Both the position numbers and the translations under genes were made by a program. The notes beneath the pieces are model-generated. The model was given only the letters and a program-made list of their open reading frames with translations. It had not been told where the DNA came from and ran no database searches. A stretch of DNA of 64,000 bases, taken from Pyxicephalus adspersus (taxonomy: Eukaryota > Chordata > Amphibia > Anura > Pyxicephalidae). The stretch lies in NCBI RefSeq assembly GCF_032062135.1, contig NC_092859.1:51957193-52021192 (forward strand), read 5' to 3'. Shown one piece after another: positions 54,141 through 63,851 of the stretch; the first letter of the stretch is position 1; each line of letters begins with the position of its first letter.

Positions 54141-55172
54141 TAAGGCACCCCAAACAGAGCACATTCTACAGTTGCTCTTGTCTGCACGCTCTTCAATTCC
54201 ACAATATCCCTTTTGTGAACTGGTGCCCAAAACTGGACTGCATATTACAAATGAAGTCTGACCAATGTTTTGTATAGAGTAGGATTATGTCTTGATATCT
54301 GCAGTCTATTCCTCTTTTAAAACAAGAAGGTACTTTGCTAGCTTTAGATATTGCAGCTTGACATTGCATGACATTATTAAGTCTATGATTTGCCAAAATC
54401 CCTAGATCCTTTTTCATTTCTGACACCCCCAAATGTATTCCCCCTAGACAACATGAATCATGCATGCTGTTAGCTCCCATGTGCATACCTTTACATTTAT
54501 CAATATTAAATGTCATTTGCCACTTGGCTCCCCAATTAAAAGTGCATCCAGGTCTGCTTGTAGAATATAGGCATCCTGTATGGACTTATTCCAATACATA
54601 GTTTAGTGTCATCTGCAAACACAGAAATGGTACTTTAAATCCCAAATTTTATTTATTAAGATGTTACACATTAGAGGTCCTAATCCGGGGGTACATCACT
54701 AATAACCTTAGAGCAGGCGGAGTATGAATCATTAATCACTACTATTAATGTATTATGCATCCCCATATGCAACTCCACTTATAATGTCTCAACCTCATCA
54801 CATGCTCTATTAACAATTTCTTCTTTCATATTCACTTTAAGATCACCTCTCACATACAGACAGACACCACCACCTATTCATTTGACTCTGTCTGAAAAAG
54901 AGTATAACCAGGAATAAAGTCAAAATGCCCTTCATTGATTAAGGCTTCCAACTCCTCTATTTTGTTTGCCAGACATCTAGCATTGGTGAACAGACTCTTT
55001 AAACCTTTCCAGCAGTGTTTTTGCCATATTCTTTTGTTTTTCAGTTCAATTAGTACTGTTTAATCCAATGTTTTGTGTAACATGAGAAACCAATCCATAA
55101 CCCTCCCCCTAACTATCCCCAATCCACCCTTCACTGGTGACTGACCCCTATCTGACCTTTCTGCCACCTTAT

Positions 55173-55310
55173 TATTAATATTATTATTAATAAACAGGAT
55201 TTATATAGCGCCAACATATTACGCAGCACTGTACATTAAATAGGGATTGCAGATGACAGACTAATACAGGCAGTGATACGGGAGGAGAGGACCCTGCCCC
55301 GAAGAGCCTT
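55173..55310 (-). repeat. (TAA)n-tailed dispersed repeat inside the LINE
   Basis: ATTATTAATATTATTATTAA, then ACAGGATTTATATAGCGCCA and CCTGCCCCGAAGAGC. It follows ORF1 of the CR1/L2 copy and precedes its endonuclease. Confidence 0.85.
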
Positions 55311-55395
55311 ATTTGATTGTGTCCTAGTTTAAATACCTAAACTAGGACTATGTCCTAGTTTAAAAATCGCTACACCATTTCCATAAATCTTTCTC

Positions 55396-55998
55396 CTAGC
55401 AAGCACAGGAGATCTCCTTCAATTTAGGCGCAAAACATCTCAGACAGCAAACCATTTGGTTGAAGGAACCCAGGTGACAAACTATTCTATCAGCCCTCCT
55501 GATTATGGAATCCTCTATGACCAGTTGTCTACGCCTTCCTGCATTGCCTTCTCCACCACTACTAGATGGGCTGCTCTCCTGGCTGTTAGGGGTAGCAGTA
55601 AAATCTAGGGCTGCCACCACTGGGTCTGCCACCTGCACATCTTCACATAGCTTTGCAAATTTGTTAGGGTGCTCAAACACAAGGCTGGCCTTCCTTTTGT
55701 GGGAGCTCCCACCACTCCCTCTAACTACAGTAGCCCAGCTCCCTACATGTTCATCCTGATTAACCTCTCCACTCTCTACATCTATGCAATTAACTACCTG
55801 CTCATTGAGCAGAAGATCCTTCTCAAGGTGATCTAGTAATTTCAATGTTGTAATGCTCTCCTCTAGATTTCTAATGCGGGATTCCAGAAGAGTGACTTGT
55901 TCACATCTGTCACAGCAGTATTCACCTTGGAGCTCCATTTGTGCATACATATGGCAGACTGTGCACTGAACAAAATCTTGCTGCCACTCATTTTCCAA
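55396..55998 (-). CDS. CR1/L2-group LINE ORF1 protein (200-aa open frame)
   Basis: The longest open transposon frame here. Residues 1-35 have CTVCHMYAQMELQ...CCDRC, a Cys-rich zinc-binding module. Residues 35-70 are a heptad-rich helix (LESRIRNLEESITTLKLLDH). A polar linker follows, then RRRQLVIEDSIIRRADRIVC, matching the 'VVGDSIxRGTD' start of the SGNH-hydrolase (esterase-like) domain of CR1-type ORF1. The usual GDS nucleophile motif reads EDS. The frame stops early in this domain (SCAC), so the protein is truncated. ORF1 normally coats the LINE RNA. Confidence 0.75.
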   Translation of the reverse strand: MENEWQQDFVQCTVCHMYAQMELQGEYCCDRCEQVTLLESRIRNLEESITTLKLLDHLEKDLLLNEQVVNCIDVESGEVNQDEHVGSWATVVRGSGGSSHKRKASLVFEHPNKFAKLCEDVQVADPVVAALDFTATPNSQESSPSSSGGEGNAGRRRQLVIEDSIIRRADRIVCHLGSFNQMVCCLRCFAPKLKEISCAC

Positions 55999-56110
55999 GT
56001 TACAATGATTATTAATTTCACAGATTTAGTTTTCAACTCCTGTGTTTTCGGGAATAACTCCCGTTATTCCCTGTGAATAACGGGAATAACTCCCGTTATT
56101 CGGAGCCATT

Positions 56111-56437
56111 TGTTCCTGAGGTCACAAATAAGCAAGGTCAAGGTGAGTTTAGCCAGAACTTACATCACCTGTAGAGCCTTGACTACTCCCCCTTAATTAG
56201 TGGTCAGAAAGGAAAGAGAAAAAAAAATATATTAAAAAAAAATTAAAGAAAAAGTGAAAAAGAGGAAAACACAAGATAAACAATCACCCAACAGTTAAAT
56301 GTCTTAAAACACACCTCCCAAATACACAATATCAAAAACACAACTTCCTTCTAATGTCACTGATTCAGAGCCACTTGTTTTACAAGCAACAAGTGATTAA
56401 TTAAAGTCATTAGTCACCTCTGCCCTTTGTTTTAGAG
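56111..56437. other. Leader/flank of the CR1/L2 copy
   Basis: A-rich and non-coding, with AGGTCACAAATAAGCAAGGT. It ends where gypsy 2 coding sense resumes. Confidence 0.45.
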
Positions 56438-57862
56438 GTGGGTGCATCGGAATGTGAGTTTGGGCCATTGTATCACAACACTTTGAAACCCTTTGCATCT
56501 TCTGCATCCTCCACTTTTTTTCCCAAAAAATGGGGCTCACTGAAAGGAACTATGACATCAGTGATTGGAAATTGCTGGCCATTTAGTCTGTACATGAGGA
56601 ATGGCACTACCCGCACATCCTATCCTTATCTTCATCACAAAAATCTGGAATACCTGACAAAGGCCAAAATGCCTAAACCTCACCAAGCCCATTTGGCTTT
56701 TTTTCAGGCTTTGATTTTCATCTGGCCCTAAACAAAAGTCCCTATCCAGTATGTTTCTGGAGAATCCCTATCTGCGCCACATGCCATTCTAGCCAGCCAA
56801 AAAATAAACCGTGGGGATTATTTATGCTCCAAGGGTGGGTTGAGAAGGACAAAGGTCTTTTATCAATGTACTTCATTGTAGAACTTCCGCCTTTGGAGGG
56901 GTACAACTCCATCCTAGTAGTGGTTGGTTAAACTCACTAAAATGGCCCATTTCATCCCAATGAAGGGAACACCCTCTACTGCAGCTACAGCTGAGGCATT
57001 CCTAAAAGAGAGGAATGCCTCAGCTCCAGGGCATTCCGGATGACATTGTATCTAAAAAAGCAGTGCAAATTACTTCCAAGTTCTGGCAACAGCTCTACAA
57101 GAAGCTTTGTTTAAAATGTTCTTCTGGCTACCATCCTCAAAGTAATGGCCAAACTGAGAGAACTAACCAAACCTAGGAACAGTTATCTCCATCACAGGAA
57201 AACTGGGCCTCCCTGCTATCCATGGATGGGGGTGTTTGCATATTTTATTGCTGTCCATTCAGTCTCAGTTTTTGCTAACTATCAATTCCATCCTACTACT
57301 AAATTGCCCTGTCAAATCTTCAGTCCCAGAGGTGCAAGTTTGAATTGCTTTTATCTCAGATAATTTAAAGATAATTAGGTCCAGTCTTTCCCGAGCACAG
57401 CAAGAACAAAAAGAGAAGCTGAGGTGACCTTGCCCTAACTTTAAACTTGGTGACCTTGTCTGGCTCCCCTCTGCCCACATGACACTTTGCTGCCCCTCCT
57501 TATCCTGAGTGTCATTACCCCGGTAGCTGATCGACTTACACTTGCTGAGTGTATGAAAATCCATTGGGTATTCCATGTGTCTTGTTTGAAATCAGTGGTA
57601 CTGAGCCCCTTGGCTGAAATATCCTATCCGCCACCTCCTCCAGTTGTGATTAAAGGCAATGAAGAATTTGAGGTGCTGGCAATCCTGGACTCTAGGAGGT
57701 CAGTGGGCTGTCTCCAGTACCTAGTCCAATGGAAAGGGTTTTGCTCAGAAGAAAATTTCTGGGAGACTTCTGGTAATGTTCATGCCACCAGGTTGTAAAG
57801 GGCTTTTTAATGGGCACACCCAGGTAAACCAGGCCCTAAAGGGCACCCGGTGGTTGCTCTAC
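56438..57862 (+). pseudogene. Ty3/gypsy RNase H, integrase and chromodomain (gypsy 2)
   Basis: The plus strand starts at GASECEFGPLYHNTLKPFAS (RNase H first Asp replaced), then HHKNLEYLTKAKMPKPHQAH. Integrase follows in shifting frames: PPLEGYNSILVVV (56890), HPNEGNT, SSGYHPQSNGQTE-like at 57120, SRAQQEQKEKL, NFKLGDLVWLPSAHMTL. Then KIHWVFHVSCLKSVVLSPLA and a chromodomain at 57487-57798: NEEFEVLAILDSRR, LQYLVQWKGFCSEENFWE, HATRL. It ends in the PGP-rich tail at 57850. Same lineage as gypsy 1 but opposite strand. Confidence 0.88.
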
Positions 57863-57963
57863 TACCGGCCCATCACCCTTTGCAGAGTGCCATGGTTAAG
57901 ACCTGGTGTCACTTAGAATCCATGCCTTGAGTGATCCCATACTACTTGCTATGACGGGGATAT

Positions 57964-58146
57964 ATGATGATGTTATTGCTGGCATTGAGCCTTACTGGGA
58001 CAATCCTAAGCACAGAAATTAAAAATCCCTTTCCATTCACCCTCAACAATTCCTGCATCAAAGCAGTTGATCTTAGCAGGCACTGGCACTGGGGAAGAGC
58101 CTGGGGACAGACCGCTTTTTGCCAGGCAGAGCCATGGACACCATAA
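57964..58146 (+). CDS. Small open frame with a hydrophobic N-terminus, unassigned
   Basis: 60 codons beginning MMMLLLALSLTGTILSTE, which looks like a secretion signal, then a Cys- and Trp-containing stretch (NSCIKAVDLSRHWHWGRAWG). It lies just 3' of the gypsy 2 chromodomain. It could be the start of a third ORF of the element, or chance. AATAAA is present at about 58200. I do not recognise a family. Confidence 0.2.
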   Translation: MMMLLLALSLTGTILSTEIKNPFPFTLNNSCIKAVDLSRHWHWGRAWGQTAFCQAEPWTP

Positions 58147-58399
58147 AAACTCTGCAAAGCCACTCCCAAACACTTATTGTCTTCCAGCTCAGATCACTCA
58201 ATAAAAGTTCCAGTCATTGTTGGATATGATAACATCCCTAGCTCAGCTATTTTTTGAGAGAAAAAGAAAAAAATATATTTTGGTGATCATCAGAGACCAC
58301 AACACAGTTTTTCATGCTGGTTTCAGATCTGCGTTTAGTTTTTGAGTTATGATTAATGTTATTGTACAGAGTGTTTGCATGTATTGTTAACTAAAGCAC
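58147..58399. other. Non-coding interval
   Basis: Contains an AATAAA at about 58200. Nothing else recognised. Confidence 0.5.
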
Positions 58400-58910
58400 C
58401 TTTAAAGTATTCAATGAACAGTCAAATAGACATAGAGGCAGAAATTTGCTATTGTTTTTTCCTGGCTCATAGACATCTCTTGGCTGCCAGAGATGCTTGA
58501 TATAATGTCATACAGTAGCTTTGATATCCCAGAGGCACAGGAATTGTGTCTTTGATGAATCCTGCTTACATTCCTATCAACATATTATTGACCTTTAGTG
58601 CACCACAAATGTTCCACTAGTGTGTTTTATACTGGATTGCTTCAATTAATATATTAATTGTGTTGTAGGACTCCTTAAGATAAATGGGCAGTTGGTACAC
58701 TTGGTTTGTCAATATGCAGCAGGACTGCCTTCCAGCTTCTTTGCTTGGAATCAATAAAGAAATGCCATTCCAAGGAACATGCCCTTGTGACAAACTGTTG
58801 TTGAAGAGTCCAATAATGTCATGACAATAACATATGGAACCATCATTAGTAAAAAGTTGGTGGTGGTTTAGTGTGCTTTGTCTTCAAATATTATTAAATC
58901 ATGACTCTAC
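58400..58910 (-). pseudogene. Relic of a conserved, uncharacterised multicopy metazoan ORF
   Basis: Minus strand, three frames in order. First, DGSICYCHDIIGLFNN at about 58840. Then EWHFFIDSKQRSWKAVLLH at about 58770-58710. Then LKESYNTINILIEAIQYKTH and, after a stop, WNICGALKV and NNMLIGM (58675-58570). I recall a protein family in fish, hydra and insect genomes with 'EWRLFIDSSKxSLKAVLLHNGN' and 'WxICGDLKV...L' in this order. It is usually multicopy and unnamed, probably encoded by a mobile element. Function unknown. Here at least two frameshifts and two stops break it. Confidence 0.65.
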
Positions 58911-58960
58911 TTGTGTAAAAATCTCTAGTACTGATTCTTCATTGGCCACTTAAGTAGGAT

Positions 58961-59674
58961 CAAAGGATCCTTGATTGCAACCAGTTACACCTTCACCTAT
59001 TACCTTTTACAGAAGCAAGTCCATCACGTGGTGATACAGAAAGAGTGATGAATCGTTATGAGGAACAGACCTGATTGTAGAAACCAGGATGGGATTTAAA
59101 TCTGTGCTTAGTTTTAGCTGAGAATCCCCACATGTTCACACTCAGATCATAAAAAAAATGTTCCCTGCAGCTAATCATAAAGAAAAGCATTCTGACCTCC
59201 TAGGGCTCTTTTTTTTTTATAAAACAGGTTATCAGGCATTCCATCAAACATTCCCTTGTGGGAGTCTTCCAGGTCCATGAGTTTTAATGGAAGTAGCTGT
59301 TTCCCGCTAGGAATCAATAAGTTCTTGGACCTGCTCCTTTTTTGACTTTTCATTTAGATTTTTATTTTTGAGCTCTACCCTCTCTGTAATTTATTCCATA
59401 TGAGGACAAATACTGCAGGAACTAGGTCACGAGATAGATCCTGGAATGGCATAGAAGAATTGTAATGGTCATTATACTAAATTTTCTTTACACAGAGAAA
59501 GTATCTCTCATAGGCTGACAGCTGACTGGTATAGGAAAATAATTCATAATGGCCTTGAATTACAGGTTGCACTACAATTCCCATTAGCTAATGGATGTTT
59601 CTCTTCATGTCATGTCTCCAGCTGTTATCATCATACTGTCATGCTTTCAAATTAAGTATTGTTTAATGTCTTAG
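58961..59674. other. Non-coding interval before the candidate gene
   Basis: A minus open frame at 59353-59171 lacks a recognised family, though it could be the eroded upstream part of the relic at 58400-58910. Nothing else seen. Confidence 0.4.
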
Positions 59675-59782
59675 ACTTTGATATCCATCATGGACAATCT
59701 CCACAAGGAGCTGCATGAAAATAAAAAGGTGCAGAATGACTTCAGCCTGTTCACCCAGGCAATGGTTTATGAGATGGGAAAG
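59675..59782 (+). CDS. Candidate exon of a small helical protein gene (exon A)
   Basis: Acceptor GTCTTAG, then 36 codons in phase 0 (TLISIMDNLHKELHENKKVQ, then NDFSLFTQAMVYEMGK), then donor AAG|GTATCT. An ATG lies in the sixth codon (CATCATGG) and could be the start. The peptide is helical with leucine spacing. The pattern LxKEL...AMVYEM, followed in exon B by AFEEES...KFWEEI, resembles the small synaptonemal complex central element protein SYCE3 (LxKDL...MAYDM...W[QE]E) as I remember it. That likeness is weak and the identity is not claimed. Upstream exons, if any, were not found. Confidence 0.4.
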
Positions 59783-60029
59783 GTATCTGCAGAAATGAGG
59801 TCAATTAGAAAAATGCAACTGCATGGTCAATAATTGAGGCTTTAAAAAAAAAAAAAAAAAAATCAGAATTGCAAGTTGTGGCCTCTGGCCTGTTTACACA
59901 TATCAACATAAATTGAAGGCCACCTAGGGCTTTCTTTGTTAAATAAACATACTTTGGTGACTTTAAGGTTCATTTTTTTACCATACCATCTAAAAATTCA
60001 ACACCTTTCTATTAAAAATAATTTTGATA

Positions 60030-62640
60030 GGAGTTCTGGAGCCAGAGCGACATGAAACGGCCGCATTTTATTTGGGTTACATCTGGCAATCCCCGCTATC
60101 CAAATATTTTCCCCGCCAATGCCAGTGGGCCAGAGTCGGCGCCACGAGTGCGGGCCATGTGGAGCGTGGCGGTCATATTGGCTGTAAAGTCGGATTGCCA
60201 AACCATCCTTAAAAGTACAAACCATCGCTTTTGATTCCCTGGGGACTCTTATCTCCTTCTCAGCAAGCTATACAACTGGTTCAACTGGCTCCTGCATGAT
60301 TTTGTACTACTGGCACATGAGTCTAAATATACCTCTACTAATCTTGTTACATCTGCATAATTTTTGTACTACTGGCAGCTGAGTCCAAGTATATCACTAT
60401 TATTCTTAGCAGTCATAGGTGCAAGATTTTTGTACTAGTGGCAGTGGCAGCAACACCTACCTTAAAACCTACCTTTAATACAGTATTGGCAGTGCAAACT
60501 ACCTCTTACCTGTGTAGAGTACCAGGGCTGCTTCTTGGCTACTAATAAATTAATTGGAAAAAACTTACCTTCCTCAATCCACAAAAATAATATGAAACAT
60601 AAACTGTGGGGCTTGCAAAAACTGGACTTTCATCCTTCTGCTTTGCCACCTTCGCCACAATTTTCATCTCTAGATCCTAACAAAAACGAGGAGTCAGATG
60701 TTGCATCTTCGCTTCTGACTGATAATTCAGTGCAAATGGTGTCCGAGGTCACTAAATTATTGTTACCATATTTCAATAGGAAATTTGATGGCCTCCAAAA
60801 ATCAATACAAGCTAACCTGGCAACAATTGCCTCCAACATGCAACGCATAATGGAACTGGAACAAAGGGTCAGCAACTTAGAGGATCAAATGCTGGAATCA
60901 CATAGCACAGTCCCCAGAAGCCCAAAAAGGTACTCCCGCATTGCATAAAACAAACCCCAGACATTATGTTTCCACAGGAGTCTCATTGGAAAGAAGGGAA
61001 CACTTTGCTTCTAAGAGCCCCCAGGATTGGGGATGTGATTTACACAGCCTATAAAACCAAAACAATAGGGTTGGCTCTCATTATCAACAGAAACCTCCCC
61101 TATAAATTCCTATCACAGGAGTTAGATCCAGAGAGAAGATACATTTTTGTTCCATTGGAAATACCAGGGGTGATTCAATCGTGTTCAGCCTATTTTTTGT
61201 CTTCCCTGTGTAAAAACCTATTAGACCTAAGAGAATCCTTTTCACAATCTAATATTGGCAGGATATTTCAATGCAGTTGTTGACCTCACATTAGATCTAA
61301 ATTTTTGAGTAACAGGCCGGAAGCCTCCTCTACTTCAAGTGTCTACTAGTACAAACTCTCTTTGTTGATACCTGGCATCTTTCAGGAGCAGGTCACTCGA
61401 GCATATAAAAGTTACCTCTCTAGTAATGATGGGGAAACAAAAAACTGTGGCAGGAGGGAGTAATTCAATTACACGCACATGTCGCTTGATAAATCTATCG
61501 TTTACACTAAGCATAAATTCTATAGGTGGGAGAACAAAATAGGCACTATACTTGCTCGCTTAGCCAACCCACTTTGCCCTAAGCACCATATACATAGGGT
61601 GAAAGATCCCTCCAATTATACTAATTATACAGCCCACTACGAAATTTTGTCAGCTTTTGAAAACTACTACCAACAACTATATTCGGCCCAAGATTCTCAA
61701 CCAGAATTACTTTCACACCTATTGGTTGAAGCTAAACTACCTACACTCTCCTCAGCCTGCAGGGAAAATATTATTGCCCCAGTATCTGCTGCAGAAGTTC
61801 AATGCACTAGGATCTCTTGCAATCAATAAGACCCCAGGTCCAGATGGATTCTCTGTGGAATATTATAAAATCCTTGTTCAAGAACTAAGTCCACTTCTTA
61901 CTGAAGTCTTTAACAACATCCTGTTTTATCACGCCCCATACCCTGGCTTCAATGAAGCTTATACTACACTCATTCCTAAGCCGGAAAATAACCCAGACTT
62001 ACTTGCTTCATACAGACCTTTATCTCTTCTTATTTTTGCAAAAATATTGGCGAATAGGTTTACTGACTTTTCAGTGCAAGAAACTCAACATCCTGAATCC
62101 AGATCTATGCTGTTGAGCCTGGATGCAAAAAAGGCTTTTGACAAGATTGAATGGCTGCTGTTGAATGTTATATTGTCTTCTAGAGCATTAGGACAAACAT
62201 TTTCATCCTACATACAATACATTTACAATTGCCCATCCACTAAACTATTTATTAACGGCGAGTTATCAGACCTATAATGTCCAGAGGCACTAGACAAGGT
62301 TGCCCCTTGTCCCCAATTCTATTTAACTTGGCCTTGGCATTAAAGTGGCAAGTACTCTAAAAATTACAGCTTTTGCTGATGATCTCCTATTGTATATATC
62401 TGGCCCCAAAAACAGCCCAACCCCCATATTGGACATGATTGCGAAGTACGTACAGATATCTGGTTACACTAAAAATCTAGATAAGTCTAGGGCACTATAC
62501 CTAACTAAATGCACAAGACCGGCATGGAGTAGTAAATTCCCATTTATATGGTTTAGGGAGAAAATCCTGTATCTGGAAGTTCAAACTTCAAAGAATATAA
62601 ACAATGTTCTTCAAATATGTTGCCAATTATAAAGGGGTTA
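60030..62640 (+). mobile_element. L1-group LINE with 5' UTR, partial ORF1 and ORF2
   Basis: A CpG-rich start at about 60030 (GGAGTTCTGGAGCCAGAGCG) is followed by about three 60-bp 5' UTR units with TTTTGTACTACTGGCAG (60297-60480). ORF1 begins at 60535 (MATNKLIGKNLPSSIHK), with FDGLQKSIQANLATIASNMQ coiled coil, and stops at 60948. ORF2: endonuclease HWKEGNTLLLRAPRIGDVIY and LALIINRNLPYKFLSQELDP; linker; RT AINKTPGPDGFSVEYYKILV, ASYRPLSLL, LLSLDAKKAFDKIEWLLLNV and TAFADDLLLYISG (62365, FADD intact). 3'-truncated at about 62640. Several frameshifts and an internal RT deletion. It lies in the intron between candidate exons A and B. Confidence 0.88.
60535..60948 (+). pseudogene. L1 ORF1 N-terminal part
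   Basis: 137 codons from MATNKLIGKN. The first 60 residues are polar. From about 70 onwards a coiled coil is clear (VTKLLLPYFNRKFDGLQKSI; IMELEQRVSNLEDQM). It stops after YSRIA, without the RNA-binding C-terminal domain. It differs from the ORF1 at 24594, so it is a separate L1 subfamily. Confidence 0.75.
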
Positions 62641-62853
62641 AACAAACTGCTTCAAAGCTGGCCAAATTTGAATGTTTAATTAAAACGCCCAAGATAGGTA
62701 ATAATGCACACTAAGATACTGAAGTAAAAAAGTGATACATGTTGTTGTGTTTACACTAAAATGGCCAATTTGTCCTACTTCAGCAGTTCATTTGTAAAAA
62801 CACAACTTGTGATATATTATGTGCTGCATGTTTTCTATAATAACCTTTTTTAG

Positions 62854-62906
62854 GCATTTGAAGAGGAAAGTGCCGTGAAGTTTTGGGAGGAGATTTCCTA
62901 AACTTT
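62854..62906 (+). CDS. Candidate exon B with stop
   Basis: Acceptor CCTTTTTTAG, then AFEEESAVKFWEEIS and TAA at 62899-62901, then donor CTTT|GTAAGT at 62907. Joined to exon A in phase 0 the reading frame is continuous (…YEMGK-AFEEES…), and the stop is 5 bases before the last junction. Good splice sites on both sides support a real exon. Confidence 0.4.
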
Positions 62907-63693
62907 GTAAGTAATTTGTTTAAAACATATTCCAGCATAAAATCATATCTCTGTACACCACCTCACCCTGATTCCTTACCTCCTGATAGAAAGGTAAATC
63001 AAAACATGTTTCTCCTTCTAATCTCCCCAGCATAATAATGCTCTTCTAGCCTTTCAGGAATGAAGTACACATGAAAATGTACCAATCTTCCAAATTTTAG
63101 TTTATCTTTTCTTTGAATTACTTGGATATGCAGGGAAAAGTTAAGGGAATTCCAGACACCCTTTTCACTGTCAGTTCAGCTATGGAATGCTGTTCATTGC
63201 CAAATAGTTTACAAAGTTATATCTAATGACTCAATAGGAGGGGTTAATTGGTTAGGATCATGTCTTCAAAAATGATTTAAAAAAAAAGTGTTTCCCTCTT
63301 ATTCAATAAATTAATTGTTCTGCCTTTTAGTTGTGGGATAATAATGTATTAGTACAACCTTATTACAGTGATTACATTGATACTTTTCAGAGCTTCCTCT
63401 TATGAGCACAAAAGAACTATATATTTTTTTCTGATTGTTGGAAAGAAAAATGTGAACTTTATGTTTTAATTACTGTAGTTCATCATTTTTCAAGCTTCCC
63501 TTTTGGGGGAGGGGCTTAGCGTAGGGACTTGCCTGAGATGTATTCCTTTGATGATGGGAGGCTAGCTTACATATTTTGATCACTAATGTTATAAAAAGCA
63601 ATAATGTTAAAACAATAATGTTTAATAAAAGAAAAAGACAATAAATGTTTCTGTTCAAAATGCATAATGGTCATTTCATACATACAAAAAATG

Positions 63694-63694
<1 letters not shown>
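62907..63694. other. Candidate gene intron
   Basis: Non-coding. No repeat recognised apart from T-rich runs. Confidence 0.45.

Positions 63695-63746
<52 letters not shown>
63695..63746. repeat. (TA)n microsatellite
   Basis: About 26 TA units, then AATATACACACACACA. Confidence 0.95.
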
Positions 63747-63750
<4 letters not shown>

Positions 63751-63851
63751 TACACACACACATATATGTATATAGTTATGTCTGTATATAGTTAATAAAA
63801 CATACTCCGCTTAAATGAATAACAGTTATTGCTTTGTTTGATTATTTGCAG

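Larger units (their letters stand above)
54141..56110 (-). mobile_element. CR1/L2-group LINE, ORF1 to 3' RT end (minus)
   Basis: From 56110 leftwards: a structured 5' leader; ORF1 (55998-55396); then the endonuclease start NARCLANKIEELEALINEGH and IPGYTLFQTESNE (55000-54850). A large internal deletion follows, then the RT C-terminus: FNIDKCKGMHMGANS (54516), LYTKH/LYKTLVRLHL-like sequence and YAVQFWAPVHKRDIVELKSV (54260-54190). A (TAA)n-tailed repeat is inserted at 55173-55310. It is inserted in gypsy 2. Confidence 0.85.

Noticed and set aside
59171..59353. 60-aa minus open frame as a separate gene
   Set aside because: No motif or splice context. It might be an eroded upstream part of the relic at 58400-58910, but I could not align it.
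59783..59840. Read-through of candidate exon A (VSAEMRSIRKMQLHGQ)
   Set aside because: It reaches a stop quickly, and no donor in it keeps exon B in frame. The phase-0 junction at 59782 is the better model.
63567..63761. Open frame across the TA microsatellite
   Set aside because: It is (YI)n from the repeat itself.
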